A DNA stretch of 55,723 nt from Nitrospirales bacterium. GTDB lineage: Bacteria; Nitrospirota; Nitrospiria; Nitrospirales; UBA8639. The stretch covers positions 1 to 55,723 of the forward strand of contig BQIZ01000004.1 in assembly GCA_021604365.1 (NCBI GenBank). Direction: 5' to 3'. This document shows positions 28,001-35,728 of the stretch, in pieces. The number at the start of each line of letters is the position of its first letter. Position 1 is the first letter of the stretch. The translations under genes were made by a program, and so were the position numbers. The notes below the pieces were generated by a model. That model ran no database searches. It was not told where the DNA came from and saw nothing but the letters and a program-made list of their open reading frames with translations.

Positions 28001-28255
28001 TGGCGCAACACGACTGATGGGAGTACCGCCATCTGGCTGATGAACGGAACGAAAATTGCGGCCCCTGGTTTTCCGGGTGGGGTACCGGTAGCGTGGCAAA
28101 TTTCTCAAGTCGGCGATGTGAATGGGGATGGCATGGCTGATGTCATCTGGCGCAATGGCTCGAGTGGGACCGTGGCCATCTGGCAAATGAATGGGGTTTC
28201 GATTTCGAACGTTGGGTTCCCGGGCTCCGCCCCATCCGACTGGGAAATTCAGTAG
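25031..28255 (+). CDS. Giant secreted PASTA / VCBS-repeat protein, paralogue 3 (7 PASTA)
   Basis: A 1074-aa protein of the same plan: signal peptide ('LVVLVSLLFLTCALPATARA'), seven PASTA repeats (about 50-513), middle domain (514-785) and six VCBS-like units (786-1074). PASTA 6 and 7 are diverged ('VPNVVEISK', 'VPTVVNKSQ'). Two copies of a 112-base stretch (27686-27797 and 27980-28091) are identical, showing very recent duplication or conversion inside the VCBS region. The ORF track begins at TTG 25010, but ATG 25031 has a GGAG ribosome-binding site and aligns with the MNVMKV start of paralogue 2. An 'NSNSST' hydrophilic linker joins the middle domain to the VCBS section. Function is inferred as for paralogue 1. 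Confidence 0.9.
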   Translation: MNVMKVLHQNGLNPNLTCQKLEKGFTSILLRLVVLVSLLFLTCALPATARAEEVPNVVGSLQATAEAAITSTNLLVGVVTPVNSPAVPIGTVISQDPAAGINVVPGSPVDLVISGVTVPDVVGLAQTVAQTAISAAGLTVGAESTVNSGSVPIGDVISQTPAAGTNVLPGNAVTLVVSLGTAVPDLVGMSQSAAETAITTANLTVGPVTTATSTTLPAGAVISQSPAAGSNVPPGSAVTLVVSLGAKVPDVVGLTQAAADTALTKAGLTLGAVTTATSETVPAGTVISQSPVAESNVAPGTAVTLVVSLGVVVPKVVGLTQAAAESAITTASLTVGRVTKANSPSVAAGRVISQNPAAEAKVEAGSAVDLVVSLGAKVPNVVEISKGSAQTALSSAGLKVGKVTSANSQTVAIGNVISQDPTSGSNVAPGSAVDLVVSLGTAVPTVVNKSQTAAQTAITNVGLTVGNVTSVFSETVPIGNVTSQNPKGGENVDPGSSVEIVISSGPPVLLMGVQNDPKTGPLVNSLYRLRTDGVVTKIGDLKHRTHGLAYVGANLYSVEELTLAKQTGIPPNLYRLNPSTGATLATIPLSLSTGESLEGGRGLATMPGTNQLWALLVVTSEVNSFRRLVTINPTTGLATQIAKLSGNFMDLAFDAAGTLYAITDNRPVSGGAVAPARIYTLNKTTGAPTEFLNVSAGAVAGQPNFRESETIGVGSSPDLLYHLSGQHKVTSGFTKNILFEQIHRTTKARTAIALTGPDFFVTTALTLVPPTNSNSSTGPPALADLDASGTTDLIWQNTQDGSTAIWLMNGTTIAATGFPGGVPAVWRIAGVGDVNGDGKGDVIWRSGKSGTVAVWLMNGVSVMSVGFPGSASTAFEISGVGDVNGDGKADLVWRNTTDGSTAIWLMNGTKIAAPGFPGGVPVGWQIAGVGDVNGDSKSDVIWRNGASGTVAVWLMNGLGIAGVGFPGSASPAFEVSGVGDVNGDGKADLVWRNTTDGSTAIWLMNGTKIAAPGFPGGVPVAWQISQVGDVNGDGMADVIWRNGSSGTVAIWQMNGVSISNVGFPGSAPSDWEIQ

Positions 28256-28364
28256 ACATTGGTGAGACCCCAACTCCAACCGGCACATTCATACGTACGG
28301 AATTTACCCTCATCTCCGGTCCTGCCAATAAATAACGTAGAGGAAGGTATTAAGGGAGGTATCC

Positions 28365-28394
28365 ATGGAAAGGCCAGTGCACACGAGAGTATGA
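28365..28394 (+). other. Possible 9-codon leader ORF before paralogue 4
   Basis: GGGAGGT at about 28354-28360 is well placed for an ATG at 28365 that opens a nine-codon frame (MERPVHTRV). Its stop TGA overlaps the ATG at 28391 in an ATGA arrangement. This could couple translation into paralogue 4, or could be chance. Confidence 0.35.
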
Positions 28395-31267
28395 AATTAA
28401 ACTTCTGTGATGTCATAATGTTTAGTCAATTGTTGCCGTATGGAACACACAACGTGGACGCACTGCAAATTCAGCCTCATGGCGGCTTGAACCTGGCTCG
28501 CCGCGCCACCTGTCGAAGACTCAATTCATTCGTTTTCCAACTGGGAGTTCTGGTATGTCTGCTGTTCCTCACCTGTGCCATGCCTATGACCGCAAGGGCT
28601 GTAGAAGTCCCCAATGTAGTGGGGAGCACACAAGCTAAGGCTGAGGAGACCATTACCAAAGCCAATCTGAGGGTGGGAACTGTCACTTCGGCGAAGAGTG
28701 TGACCATCCTGCCGGGTACCATTATCAGTCAAGATCCGGCAGCAGGCATTAATGTGGTTCGACGCAGTCGGATCGATCTGGTGGTTTCAGGAGTGGAGGT
28801 CCCTGACGTCGTTGGCCGGAAACAAGCTGACGCCCAAAAGGATCTGACTAAAGCAGGCTTAATTATAGGAAGTGTGACGACGGTCAATAGTTCCGTCGTG
28901 GCGGAGGGGAGGGTCATCAGTCAAACTCCCACCGCCGGAACCAAAGGGGCATTTGGCAGTCCGGTGGACCTGGTAGTGTCTCTGGGCGCCAGAGTACCGA
29001 ATGTGGTGGGGTTGACGCAGGCGAAGGCACAATCGGTGATTACTACGGCCGGTTTTACCGTGGGAGCAGTCACGACGGCCATTAATCTCACAGTGGCACC
29101 GGGCAAGGTTATTAGTCAGAAACCTGGTGCCGGAACCAAGGCGGCGGCGGGCACTGCCGTGGCCCTGGTTGTGTCCCTTGGGGCAAAGGTTCCCAATGTC
29201 GTTGGTCTTGCCCAAGCTGACGCCCAGAAGGCCATTACCACCGCGGGCTTAACTGTGGGGACGGTGACGATGACCAATAGTGCCGGGGTGGCGGTGGGTA
29301 AAGTCATTAGTCAAAACCCATTGGCGGGCACGAATGTGGTGCCCGGTAATGCCGTAGGGCTTGTCGTGTCGTTGGGGACCGCCGTGCCCGATGTCGTAGG
29401 CTTGACACAGAGCAGTGCTCAAACGACCCTGATCGGCGCAGGCTTAACTGTTGGGACCGTGACGGGGGCAAATAGCGAGACGGTGCCTACCGGCACCGTC
29501 ATCAGTCAAATACCCGGAGCAGGAATAAAATTGACCCCGGGTAGTTCGGTTGCCCTGGTTATTTCTTCAGGACCCCCGGTATTTCTTCTTGGCGTACAAA
29601 ATGATCCCAAGACCGGGCCGCTCGTAAATAGCCTCTACCGCCTTCGCACCAATGGGGTGGTGTCCAAAATTGCGGATCTGACGCACCGCACGCACGGTCT
29701 GGCCTTTGTCGGGTCCACCCTGTATTCCGTGGAAGAGCTGACGCTTGCGAAACAGGCAGGGACCCCGCCGAATCTGTATCGGCTTCATCCCGACACCGGC
29801 GCCCAGTTGGGCAGGATTCCCCTGTCGTTATCGACGGGGGAATCTCTAAAGGGTGGGCGAGGGCTGGCCACGGAGCCTGGGACAGGACAACTATGGGGCT
29901 TGCTGGTGGTGACATCGGAAGTGAATAGTTTCCGCCGGTTGGTGACGATTAATCCATCGACGGGCCTGGCCACGCAAAAGGCCAAATTGTTTGGAAATTT
30001 TATGGATCTGGCCTTTGATGCGGCCGGGACGCTCTATGCGATCACGGATAACCGACCGGTGCCCGGGGGGGCGCCCGTGTTACCCGCCCGGATTTATACG
30101 GTGGATAAGACGACAGGCACTGCCACCGAATTTCTAGATGTTTCGGCCGGGGCAGTGGCTGGACAACCGAATTTTCGAGAAAGTGAAACGATTGGGATCG
30201 GGCCTACGTCGGATCTGCTGTATCATCTTTCCGGGCAGCATAAGGTGACCTCTGGATTTTCCAAAAACATTCTGTTTGAAGCGATTCAACAGACCACCAA
30301 AGCCAGAACCGCAATTCCGCTTGCAGGCCAGGACTTTTTTGTCACGACGGGCTTGACGTTGGTGCCAATCAGGACTGCTCCGGCCCTGGGAGATCTTGAT
30401 GCCAATGGCAAAGCGGATCTGGTTTGGCGCAATACCTCCGATGGCAACACGGCCATCTGGTTGATGAATGGAACGACGATCGCGGCCTCAGGCTTTCCAG
30501 GTGGGGTGCCGGCGGCCTGGCAGATCGCTGGTGTGGGGGATGTGAACGGCGATGGCAAGGCAGATGTCATTTGGCGAAATGGTTCGAGTGGAGGTGTGGC
30601 CGTGTGGCTGATGGACGGGTTAACCATTCTCTCCACAGGATTTCCTGGTAGTGCATCGCTGGGGTTTCGGATCATGGGGGTGGGCGATGTGAATGGGGAT
30701 GGCAAGGCGGACCTGGTTTGGCGCAACACGACCGATGGGAGTACGGCGATCTGGTTGATGAATGGGACGGCCATTGCCGCCTCCGGCTTCCCTGGTGGGG
30801 TGCCGGAGACATGGCAAATTGCCGGGGTTGGGGATGTGAATGGGGATAACCGGGCCGATGTCATTTGGCGGAATGGCACCAGTGGGAGTGTGGCCATGTG
30901 GCTAATGAACGGGTTATCGGTGACAGGCGTGGGCTTTCCCGGAAGTGCGTCGACAGCGTTTGAGATCATGGCAGTGAGCGATGTGAACGGGGATGACAAG
31001 GCGGACCTGGTTTGGCGCAACACGACTGATGGGAGTACGGCGATCTGGTTGATGAATGGGACGGCCATTGCCGCCTCGGGTTTTCCTGGCGGGGTACCAG
31101 CTGTTTGGCAACTGGCAGAGGCGCGGGATGTAAACGGGGATGGCAAGGCGGATGTTATTTGGCGAAATAGGACGAATGGGACGGTAGCGGTGTGGCTGAT
31201 GAACGGCCTGACTATTTCCGCCGTGGGCTTCCCGGGATCGACCTCCACAGATTGGGAGATTCAGTAA
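28391..31267 (+). CDS. Giant secreted PASTA / VCBS-repeat protein, paralogue 4 (5 PASTA)
   Basis: About 958 aa and the shortest of the four: signal peptide ('LGVLVCLLFLTCAMPMTARA'), five PASTA repeats, middle domain and six VCBS-like units ending 'WEIQ'. The ORF is open from a TTG at 28259 only three bases after the stop of paralogue 3, which is an implausible start. Alignment shows that the ancestral MNVMKV start corresponds here to 'HNVDAL', so the old ATG has been lost. ATG 28391 is the best upstream candidate because of a short ribosome-bound leader ORF overlapping it; the in-frame GTG in 'NVDAL' is another. The first PASTA repeat is basic and diverged ('NVVRRSRIDLVVSG'). The gene is convergent with the caspase-like gene, 97 bases away. 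Confidence 0.87.
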   Translation: MKLNFCDVIMFSQLLPYGTHNVDALQIQPHGGLNLARRATCRRLNSFVFQLGVLVCLLFLTCAMPMTARAVEVPNVVGSTQAKAEETITKANLRVGTVTSAKSVTILPGTIISQDPAAGINVVRRSRIDLVVSGVEVPDVVGRKQADAQKDLTKAGLIIGSVTTVNSSVVAEGRVISQTPTAGTKGAFGSPVDLVVSLGARVPNVVGLTQAKAQSVITTAGFTVGAVTTAINLTVAPGKVISQKPGAGTKAAAGTAVALVVSLGAKVPNVVGLAQADAQKAITTAGLTVGTVTMTNSAGVAVGKVISQNPLAGTNVVPGNAVGLVVSLGTAVPDVVGLTQSSAQTTLIGAGLTVGTVTGANSETVPTGTVISQIPGAGIKLTPGSSVALVISSGPPVFLLGVQNDPKTGPLVNSLYRLRTNGVVSKIADLTHRTHGLAFVGSTLYSVEELTLAKQAGTPPNLYRLHPDTGAQLGRIPLSLSTGESLKGGRGLATEPGTGQLWGLLVVTSEVNSFRRLVTINPSTGLATQKAKLFGNFMDLAFDAAGTLYAITDNRPVPGGAPVLPARIYTVDKTTGTATEFLDVSAGAVAGQPNFRESETIGIGPTSDLLYHLSGQHKVTSGFSKNILFEAIQQTTKARTAIPLAGQDFFVTTGLTLVPIRTAPALGDLDANGKADLVWRNTSDGNTAIWLMNGTTIAASGFPGGVPAAWQIAGVGDVNGDGKADVIWRNGSSGGVAVWLMDGLTILSTGFPGSASLGFRIMGVGDVNGDGKADLVWRNTTDGSTAIWLMNGTAIAASGFPGGVPETWQIAGVGDVNGDNRADVIWRNGTSGSVAMWLMNGLSVTGVGFPGSASTAFEIMAVSDVNGDDKADLVWRNTTDGSTAIWLMNGTAIAASGFPGGVPAVWQLAEARDVNGDGKADVIWRNRTNGTVAVWLMNGLTISAVGFPGSTSTDWEIQ

Positions 31268-31364
31268 CTCATAAATTTCCGCAGGAGAGGGCTTATCGCG
31301 AAATCAGGCAAAAGGCCATTCGAATATGGACTATTGAGTAGGACCTGAGAATGGATTGAAAAAG

Positions 31365-34300
31365 TTACTGATAGGACTTGGCGCACCGCATGCCAATGTA
31401 AGGACTTTTCTTTTCAGGATTTTCTCGCGCCCGATAGGTTGACCGGGCAAAAATTGAACTCACACTCCAGGATCCTCCACGATGCACTTTCATGGCCCCG
31501 GAGTCCGGTCCGCTGGGATTGTGGACGAGGCTCGGTTGACTCTCGTAGGGGGAATACCAATCGAAGACCCACTCGGATACATTTCCAGCCATGTCATGAA
31601 CGCCAAATGGGCTGACTCCATTCGAGAATGTTCCAACTTCTAACGGACCGGCTTTTCCTCGATCCAAAGCCGTTTGCATCCAATCAGCCCATTTGGCAAT
31701 GGATAAAAATGGTTTCCCTGCCCAATAATCCGCTGTGTTGGTTCGTTGAGGATCCCACGTATTTCCCCAAGGGTAGGCATAGCCTTGAGGTCCCCTGGCA
31801 GCCAGTTCCCATTCTGCCTCGGTGGGGAGGCGTTTTCCCGACCAGGTGCAATAGGCCGTCGCATCATACCAGGTCACTCCGAGGACCGGATGGTCTGGTT
31901 GGTGAAATCGTTCATTCTCCCAAAATGCGGGGGCGTCCCGACCTGTGGATTCAAGAAATTCACGGTAGCGGCGATAGCTGACCTCATATTGATCAATATA
32001 ATAGGCATTGAGGCTTACCTGACGTTGAGGTATTTCTGCTTGAAAGGCATTGAACTGGACTCCTGCAAAATCTTTCAGAAAGCCGGAAATTTGGTCCTCG
32101 GTACTTCCCATCCTAAATTCTCCTGCGGGAATCAAGATCATGGGGTCGGCCTTCTTGCCTGACAGGGCGGACTGAACAGTATCCGGTAAATCGTGTTGAT
32201 GTAGCCGTGCTTCAAGGACAGCCTCAGGTTGAGATCCGATCGGTTGATCGCTGGTCACTGGCTGTGAGTCAGGGGACGTATTGAACATATTCTCAAAAAA
32301 TCCGAAAAACCCGGAACTCTCGTTCGGGGGTGAATTAACCACAGGAGGAGTGAAAGCGGGAACGGTCCCAGGTGATGGCGATCTTTCAGGAAGAGTCGCT
32401 GACTGATTGTTTCCACCATCTGGAACAATCTGTGGTTGCGCAACTTTCTCCTCTAGTTCCTTACGCTCCTTTTCCGCAGCGACTCGACGTCGCTCTTCTT
32501 CCAAAGCTGCCAGGCGACGCGCTTCCGCAGCTTCCTGGCGTTGTTGTTCTTCGGCGGCGAGTCGGGCCTTTCTGGCATTCAAGGCGGCCTCTTCCTTCAG
32601 TCGAGCGACTCGGTCTCGCTCTTCTTCCAGGGCTGCCAGGCGACGCGCTTCTGCGGCTTGGCTGCGTTGTTGCTCTTCGGCGGCGAGTCGTGCTTGTTCG
32701 GCTTTTAATGCGGCTTCCTCCTTCAACCGAGCTTGTTCGGCCGCCATTCGTTGGGCTTCGGCCAGTTGGGCCTGGCGCGTTTGTTCCTGCCTGGCCAAAG
32801 CCACCTTGCGTTCCTGTTCTTCGGCCGCCATTCGTTGGGCTTCGGCCAGTTGGGCCTGGCGCGTTTGTTCCTGCCTGGCCAAAGCTTCCTTGCGTTCCTG
32901 TTCTTGGGCCGCGACTCGTTGGGCTTCGGCCAGCTGGGCCTGGCGCGTTTGTTCCTGCCTGGCCAAAGCCGCCTTGCGTTCCTGTTCTTCGGCCGCGACT
33001 CGTTGGGCTTCGGCCAGTTGAGCCTGGCGTATTTGTTCCTGTTTGGCCAAGGCCTCTTGGCGTCGCTGTTCCTCGGCCATTCGTCGGGCTTCAGCCAGTT
33101 GCATTTGACGCGTGAGTTCTCGTTGGGCCAACGCCTCTTTCCGCCGCTGTTCCTCGGCCTCAACTCTGGCCTGTTCTTCGGCCATTCGTCGGGCTTCAGC
33201 CAGTTGAGCTTGACGTGTGAGTTCTTGTTGCGCCAAGGCTTGTTTTCGTCTCTCTTCCTCCTCGGCCAGTCTGGCCTGTTCGGCTTCCGCTCGCCGTCGT
33301 TCCTCTTCGGCTACCATTCGCTGGGCTAGGGCCAGTTGAGTTTGAAGTTCTCGTTCTTGTTTTGCCAAGAGTTGTTTGCGTCGCTCCTCCTCAGCTGCGA
33401 GCTTGGCTTGTTGGGCTTCTAACTCGGCCTGTCGTTGAGCTAGGAGGATCGCTTGTTCGTGACGGGCCTTTTCCGCGGCTACCCGTCGCCGTTCTTCCTC
33501 CGCGGCCACCCGTTTAGCTTCGGCGAGTTGTGCTAAGGCCAGTTGGCGTTGTTCTTCCTCCGCGGCCACCCTGGCTTGTTGGGCTTCTAACGCGGCTTCT
33601 TGTTGAGCAAGGAGGGTCTCCTTTTCCTGGCGGGCCCGTTCGGCTGCCACCCTCCGCCGCTCTTCCTCGGCCTCCAGGCGTTGGGCTTCGGCCAGTTGGG
33701 CTAGCCGAGTTCGTTCTTGTTCCGCCAATTTTTTTCTTCTTTGTTCCTCTTCTTCGGCCACCCTGGCTTGTTCGGCCTTTAATTCAGCTTGTTGTTGAGC
33801 CAACAGGGCCGCTTGTTCCTGGCGGGCCTGTTCGGCTGCCACCCTCCGCTGCTCTTCCTCGGCCGCCAGGCGTTGGGCTTCGGCCAGTTGTGCTTGAAGT
33901 TCTTTCTCTCGCTGTCGCTGTTCCTTCAACGTTTGGAGAGCCTGTAGTTCAAACTTTTCACGTTCTGCCTCTAGCGTGGCAGCCTCTTCTGCCAAGGATT
34001 TTTGTTTTTGAGCTTGCTCACTCTTTTCAGATGGTACCTTGTTATTGAAGACATCCAAGGGATTTCCAAAGCTCTTTAAGAGTCCGACAATTGTCTCGAT
34101 CGTCCCTGATACAGGATTGCTTGTACCTCCTTGGCGAATTGGGTTGTTCGCAATTTGAGACCCGGAGGATTTTTTTTCCGGAATAAATACAAATTCTCCC
34201 TTATCCGGACTTAACCCCCACATTTCCGGTCTTTGCGCATGTTTATGGGTGAGAGCGGCCGATTGCACGTGCTCATCAAGAAAGGTGAAGAGTTCGGATG

Positions 34301-35108
34301 TGGGAATGATGCCATCGCCGTTCAGATCCCCACGGCCTTTCCCGATGCCTTCCAGAAGATAATAGGTGAACACACTATGTTTCCACTTCGGTCCGGCTAA
34401 GGCTTGTTGCCCGGTTCCTCCTGCCGTTATCAATTGGCGGGCAGGTTCACTGGTAATCATCTCCAGATAATGACCGGTCATTGGGGGAAACGAACGCTGA
34501 TTCCGGCCGGCAATGCCTCCATAACAAATATCAATGAGAAATAAAACCTGTTTTGCCGGAAGGGCCTCAGAAAGTTCACGAAGAATCTCCACGCTGATTG
34601 CCGTGTCTGGGAGAAGGCCAGGTTCGGTATCGACGGGCATCATATAGCCCACCGGTTGTTGCCTTTTCTTGCCTGGAGTTTCTCCAATATGACCCGCAAA
34701 AAAGATAAGTACCCGATCATCTTTTTGTACCCGGGCAAGAAGGTTCTGGCGCAACTCGCGGAGTATTGCCGTTCTGGTGGCTTGGGTGTTGTAAAGTGAT
34801 GTGACCCCAAATCCCTGCCCCTCGAGCATACGGGCCACGGATTTCGCATCATCGACCGCATAGGCCAGACCGGCGAGATTCAGATATTTATCAATTCCTA
34901 TGATGACAGCCCAGGCATTTCCCTGAGTCTCGGCTACATGTTGGGCAGGAGTTTTTCCGTTCACCGTATTGCTTCGTGGATCTGCCTGCGCCTGTACCGG
35001 GAGGACCAATGTGATCAAGGCGAATACCAAGAAAGTGAGGAGAAAGAAGCGGGGATGGGCAAGAAATCCTCTCCTCGGAATGGGATTATCTAAAACGGAA
35101 TCAAACAC
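31365..35108 (-). CDS. Caspase-like / coiled-coil / pseudo-formylglycine-enzyme fusion
   Basis: About 1247 aa. A signal or anchor segment ('FFLLTFLVFALITLVLPVQAQA') precedes a C14 caspase/metacaspase domain (about 55-290). It starts 'AVIIGIDKYLNLAGL' and has a likely catalytic His in 'IFFAGHIGE' and Cys in 'FLIDICYGG'. A very long Glu/Ala/Arg/Gln-rich coiled coil follows (about 385-870, TolA-like), including four nearly identical 28-residue units. After a Ser/Pro-rich linker comes a C-terminal SUMF1/FGE-type C-lectin domain (about 985-1247: 'MILIPAGEFRMGS', 'RLPTEAEWE', 'HDMAGNVSEWVFDWY', 'HRGGSW'). The cysteines that make FGE catalytic are absent ('FARSTYRARENP'), so this domain probably binds rather than modifies. 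The TTG at 35207 is a weak start; GTG 35108 has CAGGAG ten bases upstream. The protein should act in the periplasm or be surface exposed. Confidence 0.9.
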   Translation of the reverse strand: MFDSVLDNPIPRRGFLAHPRFFLLTFLVFALITLVLPVQAQADPRSNTVNGKTPAQHVAETQGNAWAVIIGIDKYLNLAGLAYAVDDAKSVARMLEGQGFGVTSLYNTQATRTAILRELRQNLLARVQKDDRVLIFFAGHIGETPGKKRQQPVGYMMPVDTEPGLLPDTAISVEILRELSEALPAKQVLFLIDICYGGIAGRNQRSFPPMTGHYLEMITSEPARQLITAGGTGQQALAGPKWKHSVFTYYLLEGIGKGRGDLNGDGIIPTSELFTFLDEHVQSAALTHKHAQRPEMWGLSPDKGEFVFIPEKKSSGSQIANNPIRQGGTSNPVSGTIETIVGLLKSFGNPLDVFNNKVPSEKSEQAQKQKSLAEEAATLEAEREKFELQALQTLKEQRQREKELQAQLAEAQRLAAEEEQRRVAAEQARQEQAALLAQQQAELKAEQARVAEEEEQRRKKLAEQERTRLAQLAEAQRLEAEEERRRVAAERARQEKETLLAQQEAALEAQQARVAAEEEQRQLALAQLAEAKRVAAEEERRRVAAEKARHEQAILLAQRQAELEAQQAKLAAEEERRKQLLAKQERELQTQLALAQRMVAEEERRRAEAEQARLAEEEERRKQALAQQELTRQAQLAEARRMAEEQARVEAEEQRRKEALAQRELTRQMQLAEARRMAEEQRRQEALAKQEQIRQAQLAEAQRVAAEEQERKAALARQEQTRQAQLAEAQRVAAQEQERKEALARQEQTRQAQLAEAQRMAAEEQERKVALARQEQTRQAQLAEAQRMAAEQARLKEEAALKAEQARLAAEEQQRSQAAEARRLAALEEERDRVARLKEEAALNARKARLAAEEQQRQEAAEARRLAALEEERRRVAAEKERKELEEKVAQPQIVPDGGNNQSATLPERSPSPGTVPAFTPPVVNSPPNESSGFFGFFENMFNTSPDSQPVTSDQPIGSQPEAVLEARLHQHDLPDTVQSALSGKKADPMILIPAGEFRMGSTEDQISGFLKDFAGVQFNAFQAEIPQRQVSLNAYYIDQYEVSYRRYREFLESTGRDAPAFWENERFHQPDHPVLGVTWYDATAYCTWSGKRLPTEAEWELAARGPQGYAYPWGNTWDPQRTNTADYWAGKPFLSIAKWADWMQTALDRGKAGPLEVGTFSNGVSPFGVHDMAGNVSEWVFDWYSPYESQPSLVHNPSGPDSGAMKVHRGGSWSVSSIFARSTYRARENPEKKSPYIGMRCAKSYQ
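32743..33078 (-). repeat. 84-bp tandem repeat within the coiled-coil region
   Basis: Four near-identical 84-base units starting at 32743, 32827, 32911 and 32995 encode 28-residue coiled-coil units of the type 'EAQRVAAEEQERKAALARQ'. The high DNA identity, not only protein similarity, shows recent expansion. Length variation between strains is likely. Confidence 0.8.
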
Positions 35109-35728
35109 GGGGCACCGGCTCCTGTGACGTATGCTAATTTTATTCAAGAAAATTCTCAGAATAAAACAGACAATGGGCAACTCTTTTTTTGCCTCAGATT
35201 TTCTCAAGGGCTCCTGATCTCGTCGCGTCAGATCACCATAGGGTCCAGAATTGGAAGAATGTATAGCAGGATTTATAGTGGTCTTGTGGCGTTGTCAGTT
35301 CTTGAGACCAGTTTACTGGGTCTTGCGTCAGAGATGCGAGTGTTGACTTCGTGTCTGGTTTAAAATTTAAGGGACGTTTCGTTGCTTCATGCAGCCTGGC
35401 GGTCTTTTCCCTAAATAGAGGACACTATGTCTCGTGGGAGAAGGGTGGAGCCGGTGCCCCTGGAAATATGCATTGACTTCATAGGAAAGAGTTTATACGA
35501 TCGCTTGGTTTTCTCTACTTCGGCAACGGATATGAATCCATCTGATAGCCACATAAGCTGAATGAGGGAGTGCATTAAAACCCTCATTTGGACCTGTGGT
35601 GTTGAGCGTACCATCCCCCAAACCCATTGTTAAAGTCGATAACTGTGCGTGGGCAATTGTGCCAAATCCTTTGTTCAGGATCTTTCGGGAAGCCTTTTTG
35701 GGTTTATTCTAATTTATGAGGAGCAATA
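35109..35728. other. Divergent intergenic region, no gene seen
   Basis: About 620 bases between the caspase-fusion gene (minus) and the MetA-type channel gene (plus). The only frames are short and lack ribosome-binding sites. No tRNA, strong hairpin or repeat was seen. Promoters for both flanking genes are expected here, and a good GAGGAG ribosome-binding site precedes the channel gene at 35717-35722. Confidence 0.45.

Noticed and set aside
17700-29600. CRISPR-like or direct-repeat array
   Set aside because: The ~200-bp periodic repeats encode PASTA domains in one continuous frame; there are no short identical repeats with spacers and no cas genes.
17898-31248. Long minus-strand ORFs opposite the PASTA/VCBS genes (for example 23693-24544, 30286-31248)
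   Set aside because: They are antisense frames of repetitive DNA, give low-complexity translations and lack ribosome-binding sites.
17571-31267. PASTA kinase (eSTPK) locus
   Set aside because: No protein kinase, phosphatase or penicillin-binding domain is present in or next to these genes.
32372-33329. Plus-strand ORFs of 172-247 aa opposite the coiled coil
   Set aside because: They are shadows of the 84-bp repeats and produce repetitive Leu/Pro or Ser/Ala sequences.
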